A DNA stretch of 64,000 nt from Brevibacillus brevis (lineage in GTDB: Bacteria > Bacillota > Bacilli > Brevibacillales > Brevibacillaceae), in assembly GCF_022026395.1 (NCBI RefSeq), contig NZ_CP041767.1:3876501-3940500 (forward strand). Reading direction: 5' to 3'. This document shows positions 45,798-53,768 of this stretch, in pieces. Every line of letters begins with the position of its first letter. Within the stretch, counting starts at the first letter, position 1. The notes beneath the pieces were generated by a model, which was given only the letters and a program-made list of their open reading frames with translations, ran no database searches and was not told where the DNA came from. Position numbers and translations under genes: made by a program.

Positions 45798-47039
45798 CTT
45801 GGAAACAACCTTATTGACATGAGCCGGCATTTCCTTCTGCAATTGTGTCATGTACTGGATCGCTTCTTTCGTCAGCGTCGGGTATTTCTGCCCCTGCTTC
45901 AGCTTCTCCAATGTTTCTGACACCGGGTAAATGACGTAGTTGCGCTTGTTATTTTTCCGATAAAAATGAACGTAGGTCGGAATCATTTCAGCACTTTCGA
46001 TGCTTGCCTCTCCTGACTCATTCTTGTACAGCACAAGCTTCAGGATTGCCCCAACATCCTTGTAGTCCCATCGCTGCGCAGAGATGAAATTGCCTAAAGA
46101 ATAGGTGATCAGTCCTTTGTGTTGACTTCCATCTTCGAGGGTAACCGTCTTCCATTCGTAAGGTTGTACCACATGTGGATGCGCGCCCAGTATGATATCC
46201 GCTCCAAATGTCAGAGCTTGCTCGGCGGTCTTGATTTGTTCAGGACTGGGCATTCGCTGATACTCATTTCCGAAATGAAGCGCCACTGCAACCAGATCGG
46301 CTCCTTTTTCTCTTGCCCGTGCGATGTCTTTCTTCATCAGCCCAGGCGAAATGAGATTGATCAGATACGGCTTGCCCTCTGGAATCGCGATTCCATTCGT
46401 TCCGTACGTATACGATAGCAAGGCTAGCGTGAATCCGTCCTTGGTCAACAGCAAGGGCTCATCTCGATCCTCAGGATTTGCAAACGTTCCCGTGTGCGGT
46501 AGACCGGCTTCATCGAGATATTTGATGGTTTGCAGAACTCCTTGTTCTTTGCGGTCCATCGAATGGTTATTCGCTGTTGTTACCGCAGTAAATCCAATTT
46601 CCTTCAACGCATGTGCAAGGGACTCAGGAGAATTAAACATCGGATATCCTGAGTATTTGGCCTCGCTACCACTCATCGTTGTCTCAAGATTGCCGATGAC
46701 CCAGTCTGCCTCGCGGAACATCGGGATGACATTCGGGAAAAAACGTTTAAAATCATAGCTTTTCGTCGCTGGGTCCCAAACGGCATCCAACTGCTCCTGA
46801 TGCATCATGATATCCCCAACGGCGAGAAGGGAGATACGCTGTTCCGGAAATCTTGACGGCAAAGTCGTAGGTTGTGTCTCCTGATGATTGGGCGCTGTCT
46901 GCTGTGGTGTTTCGGGATCGGGCACTTTCACGTCGGGAGCTTGGTTTGTCTTATCTGCTTGGGCGATGGGTGCCGCACACCCAACCAGACTCGTGCAGGC
47001 AATAACGAGAAGGAGTGCCCATTTCCATGTTCGCTTCAT
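45783..47039 (-). CDS. CapA-family (metallophosphatase-like) lipoprotein
   Basis: A 418-residue lipoprotein with signal peptide and lipobox LVGCAA. The CapA domain shows LLAVGDIMMHQEQLDAVWDP, VIGNLETTMSG, TTANNHSMDRKEQG and IILGAHPHVVQPYEW. Relatives function in poly-gamma-glutamate or capsule export, but no cap/pgs synthase genes lie nearby, so the role here is open. ATG 47039 follows AAAGGAGC by eight bases; the longer open frame lacks a signal peptide at its start. Confidence 0.87.
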   Translation of the reverse strand: MKRTWKWALLLVIACTSLVGCAAPIAQADKTNQAPDVKVPDPETPQQTAPNHQETQPTTLPSRFPEQRISLLAVGDIMMHQEQLDAVWDPATKSYDFKRFFPNVIPMFREADWVIGNLETTMSGSEAKYSGYPMFNSPESLAHALKEIGFTAVTTANNHSMDRKEQGVLQTIKYLDEAGLPHTGTFANPEDRDEPLLLTKDGFTLALLSYTYGTNGIAIPEGKPYLINLISPGLMKKDIARAREKGADLVAVALHFGNEYQRMPSPEQIKTAEQALTFGADIILGAHPHVVQPYEWKTVTLEDGSQHKGLITYSLGNFISAQRWDYKDVGAILKLVLYKNESGEASIESAEMIPTYVHFYRKNNKRNYVIYPVSETLEKLKQGQKYPTLTKEAIQYMTQLQKEMPAHVNKVVSKKKAS

Positions 47040-47132
47040 AATAAATAGCTCCTTTGGTAAATGGTGACCCCTTCCTTTTCTCCACCACCTGACAAAATCC
47101 TCTCCCAACCTTTATAAAGAATGATGAAGTGA

Positions 47133-47780
47133 CTAACGCAGCATGCCTGTGACAAACGGATTGTACGTTTTCTCGTAGTCGATCGTCGTCTTCGGACCAT
47201 GTCCAGGATATACAATTGTCTCATCATCGAGCTCAAACAGTTTGTCCTGAATGCTGATCATCAGTGTCTCATAATCTCCTCCGAACAGATCCGTACGCCC
47301 GATGCTCTGGTTAAACAGAACGTCGCCACCGAAGCAGTGCTGGCCAATTACGAATGAACAACTGCCTGGTGAATGCCCTGGCGTATGCAACACCTGAATA
47401 TGAAAACCTGCCAGTTCCAGAGTTTGACCATCTGCCAATTCGTTCTCAGCCCGCTCACAAACGATGAGTTCGGGCAGATTCCAGCGTCGAGATCCGTTGA
47501 GATCAGGATTGGTGAGCCATTCCTGCTCCAATGGATGAATGTAAACCGGTGCTTTTGTCAATTCTCTTACTTGGTTGAGACCACCAATATGATCCAAGTG
47601 GGCATGCGTCAAAAGAATAGCAACGACGTTTTTATTAGCAAGAGCGCGGAGCAACTGATCTGGCTCCATGCCCGGGTCAATCACAATGGTCTGGTTGGTA
47701 ACGGTGTTTGTCACCACATAGGCATTGGTTTGAAATGCTCCCAACGCATAAGATTCAATGGCAAGATTTTGATTTGTCAT
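47133..47780 (-). CDS. yqgX: Metallo-beta-lactamase-fold hydrolase YqgX
   Basis: A 215-residue glyoxalase II-like hydrolase. The metal-binding motif THAHLDHIGG is intact, as are HTPGHSPGSCSFV, GGDVLFNQSIGRTDLFGG and VYPGHGPKTTI. A role in thiol-linked detoxification is plausible, possibly hydrolysing bacillithiol conjugates (inference). ATG 47780 follows AAGGAGG by six bases; the open frame extends 67 codons upstream without support. Confidence 0.9.
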   Translation of the reverse strand: MTNQNLAIESYALGAFQTNAYVVTNTVTNQTIVIDPGMEPDQLLRALANKNVVAILLTHAHLDHIGGLNQVRELTKAPVYIHPLEQEWLTNPDLNGSRRWNLPELIVCERAENELADGQTLELAGFHIQVLHTPGHSPGSCSFVIGQHCFGGDVLFNQSIGRTDLFGGDYETLMISIQDKLFELDDETIVYPGHGPKTTIDYEKTYNPFVTGMLR

Positions 47781-47843
47781 AGGAAACCTCCTTGATTTTT
47801 TGATACGATAGAAAAAACACGATTGCAAACATGGGGGTATGAC

Positions 47844-48344
47844 ATGCGCCATATGTACGGAATTGAACTGAATGTACCAGCCGGGAAGCTCCCTGGCTTC
47901 TATGCTCAAGTCATACATAAAATCGGAGATCATGTCAATGTCTTTGATCGGGACAAACTGCTTTTTATTGTAGAGAACCAAGCCGAACAGGAGAAGCTAG
48001 AGACCATTTTGGAGAAATCCAACATGTTAGGCGATGCCTTTTCTCTATTGCTGCTCCCGTCAACAACCACCATCGATCAACTCGATGATATCGGTTTTGT
48101 CTCCCAAAATGAACATTTGTATGTATATGCAGATCAAGTTGCCATCGTAACGCCCGAGGCCCCATCCCAAACTGAAGATCAGTGGGCTGCCATGGAGCAA
48201 CTCCGTGAGCATGTTCTAGGCGTGATACCTGAAAGTACACAACAACCCGAAGCCTACCTGATTGATCAAAGCTTGATTCCACTCGCAGAGGGAATCGCAA
48301 AGGCTTATCAAGTGAAGCTCGTTTGGCTCCATCCGACCAAATGA
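47844..48344 (+). CDS. Hypothetical cytoplasmic protein
   Basis: A 166-residue protein I do not recognise. ATG 47844 follows GGGGG by six bases. It has no signal peptide or membrane helix and is moderately acidic, with alternating strand and helix propensity (HMYGIELNVPAGKLPGFYAQ at the N-terminus). It is divergent from yqgX, 63 bases apart. Codon use resembles that of the neighbours, so it is probably a real gene. Confidence 0.65.
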   Translation: MRHMYGIELNVPAGKLPGFYAQVIHKIGDHVNVFDRDKLLFIVENQAEQEKLETILEKSNMLGDAFSLLLLPSTTTIDQLDDIGFVSQNEHLYVYADQVAIVTPEAPSQTEDQWAAMEQLREHVLGVIPESTQQPEAYLIDQSLIPLAEGIAKAYQVKLVWLHPTK

Positions 48345-48356
48345 ATCCTTTCCATG

Positions 48357-48389
48357 AAAAAAGGGAGTCCCTGATAGCGAACTCCCTTC
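48357..48389 (-). terminator. Terminator after the unknown lipoprotein gene
   Basis: On the minus strand AAGGGAGT and ACTCCCTT pair around a 12-base loop, with six T following. Confidence 0.78.
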
Positions 48390-48395
48390 TCCTTA

Positions 48396-48935
48396 TTACG
48401 ATGATTTACGATCAAATCGGAACCACGCCACCTGATTGTCCACAAGACCAAAATTGGCGGTGTATTTGCTGCCTTCATACACCACTTCTTGTTCGCCTTT
48501 TCCTTTGCCGTACAGCTTCTCTAGCTGCCCAGCACTGTCAAACATCGTGAGTCCTCGATATGTTTTGAATTTTTGCGCGTCCTCACGGGGAACTCCACCC
48601 AGCATAATCGATGTCAATTCACCTTTGTGGACTTTGATCATCATCTGGCTTTGATCAACCAGCAGCATTCCCATTACTGCATCTCCCGCACCCTGCGCCA
48701 TTTGCTCTACCGTATAGCTTTGTCTTGTCACCATATCCATAAAATCAGCTTTTGTTGGCTTCAACATATCCATTGCTTCTTTTATGTTCTGCCCGATAAA
48801 AATGCCGTTTACTCCGTATTCCTTTGGATTTTCGGGGTCAAATGCAGCAGTTGGTTCCGACTGGGCCGAACATGCCACCAAGACAACTACTGTCAACACC
48901 CAAAACGCAGTCATTCGCAAGCATTTCCACATCAT
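48396..48935 (-). CDS. Hypothetical lipoprotein
   Basis: A 179-residue lipoprotein with a signal peptide ending in the lipobox LVACS. The mature part begins with a low-complexity linker, then a domain with GVNGIFIGQNIKEAMDML and LEKLYGKGKGEQEVVYEG. The repeated Gly-Gln-x-x-x-Glu/Leu pattern recalls small lipoproteins with stability or inhibitor folds, but I cannot name the family. AAAGGTGGG precedes the ATG pair. Confidence 0.7.
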   Translation of the reverse strand: MMWKCLRMTAFWVLTVVVLVACSAQSEPTAAFDPENPKEYGVNGIFIGQNIKEAMDMLKPTKADFMDMVTRQSYTVEQMAQGAGDAVMGMLLVDQSQMMIKVHKGELTSIMLGGVPREDAQKFKTYRGLTMFDSAGQLEKLYGKGKGEQEVVYEGSKYTANFGLVDNQVAWFRFDRKSS

Positions 48936-49018
48936 TCACTTGTGCCCACCTTTGCTACCGCTCTTTTGGTTATCTTAGCGTATCCGGCAAGCATCGGGCA
49001 ACTATAGGAAGACGAGCT

Positions 49019-49468
49019 TTATTCTCGTGTTCCGCTGACTTTGCGGCGCGGTCGATTAGGAGGCAAATTGCTGTCCACTGATTGTTTGAAGCTCTCTAAT
49101 ATTTTGAGGAGTGATGCGAAAAAAGGCGAGCCAAACACCGCAACAATTCCCCACATCCATGTTCCTAACTGCCACGAATCTTTTACATAAGCGGATTCAG
49201 CACCCGTTAAAATAAGTGCCGGGTCCAGACCAAGCATGCCAAAAATGACACCAGCAGCCAATACGGAAATAAGCAGATTGAAAAAGCGCTTGTAGTGCAT
49301 CAATCGAGCAGCATGATACTGATCCTCCCAGCAATTTTCTTTCGCCTCATAGTCTGTCGCCAAAAAGGGAATGACTGATTTAAAAGCTTCCGTAACTCCT
49401 GCTGCCGCGCTGGATACCGCTGTGATGTAAATCAAAAAAGAAATAGATGAATCCAACGTAACCATCAT
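49019..49468 (-). CDS. Hypothetical membrane protein
   Basis: A 149-residue protein with three hydrophobic segments (ISFLIYITAVSSAAAGVTEAF, FFNLLISVLAAGVIFGMLGL, WMWGIVAVFGSPFFASLL) and a basic C-terminus. AAAGGAGGG lies four or seven bases before a pair of ATG codons; either could start it. The longer open frame upstream has no ribosome site. Function is unknown. Confidence 0.65.
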   Translation of the reverse strand: MMVTLDSSISFLIYITAVSSAAAGVTEAFKSVIPFLATDYEAKENCWEDQYHAARLMHYKRFFNLLISVLAAGVIFGMLGLDPALILTGAESAYVKDSWQLGTWMWGIVAVFGSPFFASLLKILESFKQSVDSNLPPNRPRRKVSGTRE

Positions 49469-49604
49469 GCTTCCCTCCTTTGTACATATGTATGGAGTTG
49501 GAGGGACAACTTGCAAATTTTTTTGCAGTTTGTATATTTCCCCTTTGTTGTTTATGCGGTAAGATGTGAAGTGCATGTAAATATGAGGAAGGGCAGGGAT
49601 TGCT

Positions 49605-50081
49605 ATGCAGGACTTTTCTTTTGTATGGAATCAGTACGACTTGATTCGCGGAATGTTTTTGGCGAGATTGACGGAAATAACCGAGGAAGAAGCAGATGTG
49701 GTTCCAGTTGGCTTTAAAAACAACATTCGCTGGAATATTGGCCATATTCTTCTGACACAAGATTACTTGCTCTTCGGACCAGAAGGAATGAAATGTCCTC
49801 CGCATTACGCAGCCATGTTCGCTCCAGGAACCAAACCTGCTGATTGGCAAAAAGAAGCACCTTCCCTCGAAACCTTAGCTGCCGAGCTAAAAGAACAGCA
49901 TGTGCGTATCAAAGAAGAATTTCACTCCCGCTTGAATGATCCATTGCCAAAACCGTTTGAGCTAGGAGACAAAGGCACTATGCATACTTATGGGGAAATG
50001 ATGGTCTTCACTCTTTTCCATGAAGGAATGCACATCGGATGTATTTCGTCATTGCGAAAAGCAATCGCGGCTGCTAAATAA
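49605..50081 (+). CDS. DinB-family four-helix protein
   Basis: A 158-residue DinB/YfiT-like protein, a fold that often binds a divalent metal through three histidines. Here candidates are in NIRWNIGHILL and FHEGMHIG. Some relatives are bacillithiol S-transferases, but the reaction cannot be assigned. GAAGGGCAGGG precedes the ATG. Confidence 0.85.
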   Translation: MQDFSFVWNQYDLIRGMFLARLTEITEEEADVVPVGFKNNIRWNIGHILLTQDYLLFGPEGMKCPPHYAAMFAPGTKPADWQKEAPSLETLAAELKEQHVRIKEEFHSRLNDPLPKPFELGDKGTMHTYGEMMVFTLFHEGMHIGCISSLRKAIAAAK

Positions 50082-50092
50082 GGAAAATCAGA

Positions 50093-50126
50093 CAAAAACG
50101 CGGGATCGTTTATCCGCGTTTTTCTT
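50093..50126 (+). terminator. Terminator after the DinB-family gene
   Basis: AAAAACGCGG and CCGCGTTTTT form a ten-pair stem around a ten-base loop, followed by a T-rich run. Confidence 0.88.
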
Positions 50127-50143
50127 TTGCCTGCCAAATCTTC

Positions 50144-50174
50144 AAAAATGAAAACCGCTCCAATGAGGAGCGGT
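50144..50174 (-). terminator. Terminator of the candidate small RNA (and of phoH read-through)
   Basis: ACCGCTCC and GGAGCGGT form a perfect eight-pair stem with a five-base loop; on the minus strand TTTTCATTTTT follows. Confidence 0.8.
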
Positions 50175-50211
50175 CCTTGTCGAGCCCGAATTGCTTATGG
50201 GGTTCTACCGG

Positions 50212-50304
50212 TTATTCTCTTTGGCTCTTCAACCTCCGTCGTAGAGAAAAGTAGCTAAAGGAATCGGTGTATCTCCATACGACTTTCGTCGATTGCTTGA
50301 TCAT
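50212..50304 (-). CDS. Possible 30-residue basic peptide inside the small-RNA locus
   Basis: ATG 50304 opens a 30-codon frame beginning MIKQSTKVVWRYTDSF and ending in a basic tail rich in Arg and Lys. The ribosome site is weak (GTGG six bases upstream). Composition looks protein-like, yet the frame lies inside a region with strong RNA pairing. I cannot decide between coding and non-coding. Confidence 0.25.
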   Translation of the reverse strand: MIKQSTKVVWRYTDSFSYFSLRRRLKSQRE

Positions 50305-50378
50305 GATTATCCACGGATCTTCGCCTCCTGCAAGGCCTTTCGCCGTTTACTCACATGAATCAACGGGCTCGACAAAAA

Positions 50379-50407
50379 TAGTATGACCTCTTCGCAGTTT
50401 TTCATAC
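50379..50407 (-). promoter_or_regulatory. SigG-type promoter directly after phoH
   Basis: GTATG (50403-50407), 17 bases, CATACTA (50379-50385) on the minus strand. This matches the SigG pattern gnATR-N17/18-cATnnTA at every conserved position. It starts eight bases after the phoH stop. Confidence 0.65.
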
Positions 50408-50414
50408 ATCCTCT

Positions 50415-51749
50415 TTACAATAAATCTGCGGCCAGCTGTGCGAGCACACTCCGTTCGCCTTTTTCCAACTGAATATGTCCAGCCAGCTTTTGGTCTTTAA
50501 ATACTTCGACCACGTAGGTTAAACCGTTGTTGCTCTCATCCAGATACGGATGATCAATCTGCTCAGGATCACCCATTAACACAATTTTCGAGCCGTCCCC
50601 CACCCTCGTCAGGATCGTCTTCACTTCATGCTTTGTCAAGTTCTGGGCTTCGTCAATGATAATAAATTGTTCAGGGATGGAGCGCCCGCGAATATACGTC
50701 AAAGCTTCCACCTGCAAACTTCCCATGCCTGCCAAAATTTTATCCAAATCACCTGGGCGTTTTGTGTTGAATAAATATTCCAAATTATCATAAATCGGTT
50801 GCATCCACGGCCGAAGCTTTTCTTCTTTTTCGCCGGGCAAATAACCGATGTCTTTTCCAAGCGGAACGATAGGTCTTGCTACTAACAGTTTTTTGTATTT
50901 TTGCTGGTCCTCAATTTGCAGCAGGCCCGCTGCTAATGCCAGCAAGGTTTTTCCTGTACCGGCCTTACCGGTCATGGTTACTAAAGGGATATCATCTCGT
51001 AGCAGCAATTCGGTTGCCATCCGTTGCTGCACGTTGCGGGCTCGGATGCCCCAAATCGGATCATCATCTGAGATAAGCATTTCTAACATTTTTCCGTCCG
51101 GGTCGACTTTTCCAATCGCTGAAATAGATGGGTTACATTCGTCCTTCAGCACTAAAAATTGATGAGGATAAAAGCGATAGCGCGGAAAACAGGAGGCCAG
51201 CTGCAGTTTTCTTGTCGCATAGTAAGTCTTGATGATGTCGGATGCTACCATCATCTTCTGATACCCCGGGTATATACTGGAGAACTCTCCCACAACTCGA
51301 TCCGAAAGAAAATCTTCTGCGGAAATATTCAATGCATCAGCCTTGACTCTCATGAGAGCATCCTTACTTACCAAAATGACTGGTCTTGGCTGTGGTTTTC
51401 CATTTTCCTCCTCTTGTAAGTTTAGTGCAACCGCCAAAATGCGGTTGTCATTACTCATTTCCGTGAATTGTTTTTGAAGGCGGTGGAAAGAGGAATGATT
51501 CAGTTCCACCCGAAACAACCCACCCGTTTCAAGGGTAATGCCAGTGTGCAATTGCCCCAGCTCACGAAAACTGTCAAAGAGCCGAGATACGTACCGAGCA
51601 TTGCGGCCAATTTCATCCATGTACCGCTTTTTGGAATCGATTTCTTCCAATACGACAGCTGGTATGACGATTTCGTTGTCAGCGAAGGAAAACATCGCCC
51701 TTGGATCTTGCAGGAGTACGTTGGTGTCCAGTACGTAGATTTTCTTCAA
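50415..51749 (-). CDS. PhoH-family ATPase with N-terminal PIN domain (YlaK-like)
   Basis: A 444-residue fusion of a PIN-type ribonuclease domain (about residues 1-150; YVLDTNVLLQDPRAM with the metal-binding Asp) and a PhoH ATPase (about 240-440; Walker A GKAGTGKTLLALA, Walker B FIIIDEAQNL). Related PhoH2 proteins act as RNA helicase-nucleases. B. subtilis ylaK is the positional equivalent, next to ylaJ and near ylaH/typA. The start is TTG 51749, seven bases after AGGAGG. It is divergent from the YlaJ-type lipoprotein gene. Confidence 0.9.
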   Translation of the reverse strand: MKKIYVLDTNVLLQDPRAMFSFADNEIVIPAVVLEEIDSKKRYMDEIGRNARYVSRLFDSFRELGQLHTGITLETGGLFRVELNHSSFHRLQKQFTEMSNDNRILAVALNLQEEENGKPQPRPVILVSKDALMRVKADALNISAEDFLSDRVVGEFSSIYPGYQKMMVASDIIKTYYATRKLQLASCFPRYRFYPHQFLVLKDECNPSISAIGKVDPDGKMLEMLISDDDPIWGIRARNVQQRMATELLLRDDIPLVTMTGKAGTGKTLLALAAGLLQIEDQQKYKKLLVARPIVPLGKDIGYLPGEKEEKLRPWMQPIYDNLEYLFNTKRPGDLDKILAGMGSLQVEALTYIRGRSIPEQFIIIDEAQNLTKHEVKTILTRVGDGSKIVLMGDPEQIDHPYLDESNNGLTYVVEVFKDQKLAGHIQLEKGERSVLAQLAADLL

Positions 51750-51871
51750 AATCTCGCCTCCTATTACCCTTCTTATATACCCTATGCAATTTTTGGAGGG
51801 ATGCTCAAGTGCGGCGACGTGATGTACTACAGTCTATGTTCAGGTAGACAGAGATAGACGACCCAGTGGCA

Positions 51872-51901
51872 GAATGAAAATGGGCAGCCCAGAACAAAAT
51901 A
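51872..51901 (+). promoter_or_regulatory. Candidate SigG promoter of the first YhcN/YlaJ lipoprotein gene
   Basis: GAATG (51872-51876), 18 bases, CAAAATA (51895-51901), one mismatch to the SigG pattern, about 55 bases upstream of the gene. B. subtilis relatives are forespore-expressed. Confidence 0.4.
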
Positions 51902-51958
51902 CTTGTAACCCTGCCCTCCTCATGAAAGGAAGGCAATACTGGGAAAGGGAGAATGCCT

Positions 51959-52558
51959 GTGAAACGGATCATGATCTACTGCCTCGGTTTTAGCTTGTTG
52001 CTTACAGCATGTATGTCAGGCAATAAACCCCCGGCGAATCAGGCTGCACAACAGCCGAAGCATGCCAATCATACTCAGCGCGTTCAGCAAACTGCTCCTG
52101 AGCCTGCTTATAATCAATCTTCCCAAGCCACCGCTGATCGCCTCGCCCAACTGGCAACACGTGTGAAAAGGGTACACAGTGCCACTGCTGTGGTATTGGG
52201 CAAATATGCGGTAGTCGGTATTACAGTGGACCCGAATCTGGATCGCCCAGAAGTTGGCGTCATAAAGTATACGGTTGCGGAAGCTCTGAAAGAAGACCCC
52301 CAAGGAGCGAATGCTGTCGTAACTGCAGACCCTGCTATCGTACAGCGGTTACGGGAAATGAGAGATGATATTCGTCGCGGCCATCCTGTTGCCGGAATTA
52401 CGGAAGAGTTGGCGGACATCGTAGGTCGGATCATTCCCCAGTTGCCGCGCAGTGTGCAGCCTCGCGAAGAAACCCCTTCTCAAGTAAAAGAAAAACGCAT
52501 GCACAAAGAACCGCAGGGACAAAACAAAATCAACGCAAATCGTACAGGATCACCATAA
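51959..52558 (+). CDS. ylaJ: YhcN/YlaJ-family sporulation lipoprotein
   Basis: A 199-residue lipoprotein with signal peptide and lipobox LLTAC. The YhcN/YlaJ domain (about residues 60-165) contains LATRVKRVHSATAVVLGKYAVVGITVD and a conserved ADPAIVQRLREMRDDI. Such proteins are placed in the inner spore membrane and needed for efficient germination in Bacillus. I choose GTG 51959, seven bases after GGGAG; ATG 51953 directly abuts that site. Its position opposite the phoH-like gene fits ylaJ. Confidence 0.85.
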   Translation: MKRIMIYCLGFSLLLTACMSGNKPPANQAAQQPKHANHTQRVQQTAPEPAYNQSSQATADRLAQLATRVKRVHSATAVVLGKYAVVGITVDPNLDRPEVGVIKYTVAEALKEDPQGANAVVTADPAIVQRLREMRDDIRRGHPVAGITEELADIVGRIIPQLPRSVQPREETPSQVKEKRMHKEPQGQNKINANRTGSP

Positions 52559-52561
52559 AAG

Positions 52562-52606
52562 AAAAGAGGTATCCCCGGATTTAAGCCCGGGAGAATACCT
52601 CTTTTT
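52562..52606. terminator. Shared terminator between ylaJ-like gene and metC
   Basis: AAAGAGGTAT pairs with ATACCTCTTT, with CCCGG/CCGGG inside; T runs follow on the plus strand and TTTTC on the minus strand. Confidence 0.85.
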
Positions 52607-53768
52607 CTTTATGGACTGGTGTTTCAGACGGCAAATGATCCAGTGCTTGCTTCAAATCTGCCACCAAGTCATTGAAATCCTCTAAACCAGCTGACAATCT
52701 GATCAAACCATCTGTGATTCCCCTTGCAGCTCTTTCTTCAGCAGGCATCGCTGCATGTGACATCGTAGCTGGATAGGAAAGAATTGTTTCCACTGCCCCG
52801 AGACTGACAGCCACAATCGGCAATTTTACGCGATCAAACAACGCTTTTGCTCGCTCGCGGCTCCCTACATCAAAGGAAAGAACAGCCCCATGCCCAGTCG
52901 CTTGTTGTGTTTGAATCAGGTGCCCGGGGTGATCCGTCAGTCCCGTATAGTAGACTCGGCTTACTTGTGGATGCGTAGACAACCAGTCAGCCAAGCTCGC
53001 GGCTGTCTTCGCGCTCACATCCAGTCGGGCTTTCAATGTTTTCAGCCCACGCATCACGAGCCAGCAGTCCTGCACACCCAAAATCGCTCCCATGCCATTC
53101 TGGATAAAGTAGAGCTGCTCCCCTAACGAAGCGTCTCTGGTCACGGCCAGACCTGCCACCACATCGCTATGCCCACCGATAAACTTCGTTGCACTATGAA
53201 TGACCACATCTGCGCCAAGTTCTAATGGGCGCTGGTAATACGGGGTAAGGAACGTATTATCGACAATGACGAGCACGCCGTGCTCCTTCGCGATTCGAGA
53301 AACCGCTGCAATATCTGTCACCTTTAAGGTAGGATTGGAGGGAGTCTCCAGGTAAACCCCTTTTGTTATCGGTGTAATGGCTGCGCGAACGGCTTCAGTA
53401 TCTGTTGCATCCACGAATGTAACGGAGATGCCCATTCTCGACAATACTTTAGTCAAAAAACGAAACGTGCCACCGTATACATCCTCCGCCACTACAACAT
53501 GGTCTCCGGCTGAAAACAGCATGAAAACGCTGGAAATGGCAGCCATGCCAGATGAGAACGCGAAACCTCGTGCGCCTCCCTCCAGAGACGCAATGGCTTC
53601 CTCCAAAGCCTGCCTGGTCGGATTGCCAGATCTGGCGTAATCAAAAGTACCTGGCTGATCGATATCAGTCTGATGAAATGTGGAAGCTTGATAAATCGGA
53701 ACCGACGACGCACCTGTGAACGGGTCAATGCAAGTGGAACCGTGGAGGATCTTGGTTGCAAAATTCAT
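52581..53768 (-). CDS. metC: Cystathionine beta-lyase (Cys/Met metabolism PLP enzyme)
   Basis: PLP-dependent enzyme of 395 residues. The PLP lysine is in SATKFIGGHSDVVAG; other motifs are FDYARSGNPTRQALEE and YLETPSNPTLKVTDI. Together with MetI it converts cystathionine to homocysteine in methionine synthesis, as B. subtilis MetC (YjcJ) does. The ATG overlaps the metI stop by four bases. MetC and gamma-lyase members are hard to separate by sequence; operon and riboswitch favour MetC. Confidence 0.9.
   Translation of the reverse strand: MNFATKILHGSTCIDPFTGASSVPIYQASTFHQTDIDQPGTFDYARSGNPTRQALEEAIASLEGGARGFAFSSGMAAISSVFMLFSAGDHVVVAEDVYGGTFRFLTKVLSRMGISVTFVDATDTEAVRAAITPITKGVYLETPSNPTLKVTDIAAVSRIAKEHGVLVIVDNTFLTPYYQRPLELGADVVIHSATKFIGGHSDVVAGLAVTRDASLGEQLYFIQNGMGAILGVQDCWLVMRGLKTLKARLDVSAKTAASLADWLSTHPQVSRVYYTGLTDHPGHLIQTQQATGHGAVLSFDVGSRERAKALFDRVKLPIVAVSLGAVETILSYPATMSHAAMPAEERAARGITDGLIRLSAGLEDFNDLVADLKQALDHLPSETPVHKEKEVFSRA

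Larger units (their letters stand above)
50144..50373 (-). ncRNA. Candidate SigG-dependent structured small RNA downstream of phoH
   Basis: This is the 333-base gap between the DinB gene and the phoH-like gene. Predicted transcription starts near 50373. The RNA 5' end, GUCGAGCCCG (50364-50373), is perfectly complementary to CGGGCUCGAC (50179-50188), which lies just before a terminator; upstream T bases extend the DNA match to 12. Internal elements include CGAC-GAAA-GUCG, a GNRA-loop hairpin (50280-50291), and UUCUCU/AGAGAA (50215-50220 with 50243-50248). The RNA would be about 230 nt. Two short reading frames lie inside, so an mRNA for peptides is the alternative. I recognise no Rfam family. 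Confidence 0.5.

Noticed and set aside
50144-50373. 6S RNA, SRP RNA or a known riboswitch at the phoH-downstream locus
   Set aside because: The closing stem recalls 6S RNA, but the internal sequence lacks the features I know for 6S, SRP, RNase P or tmRNA.
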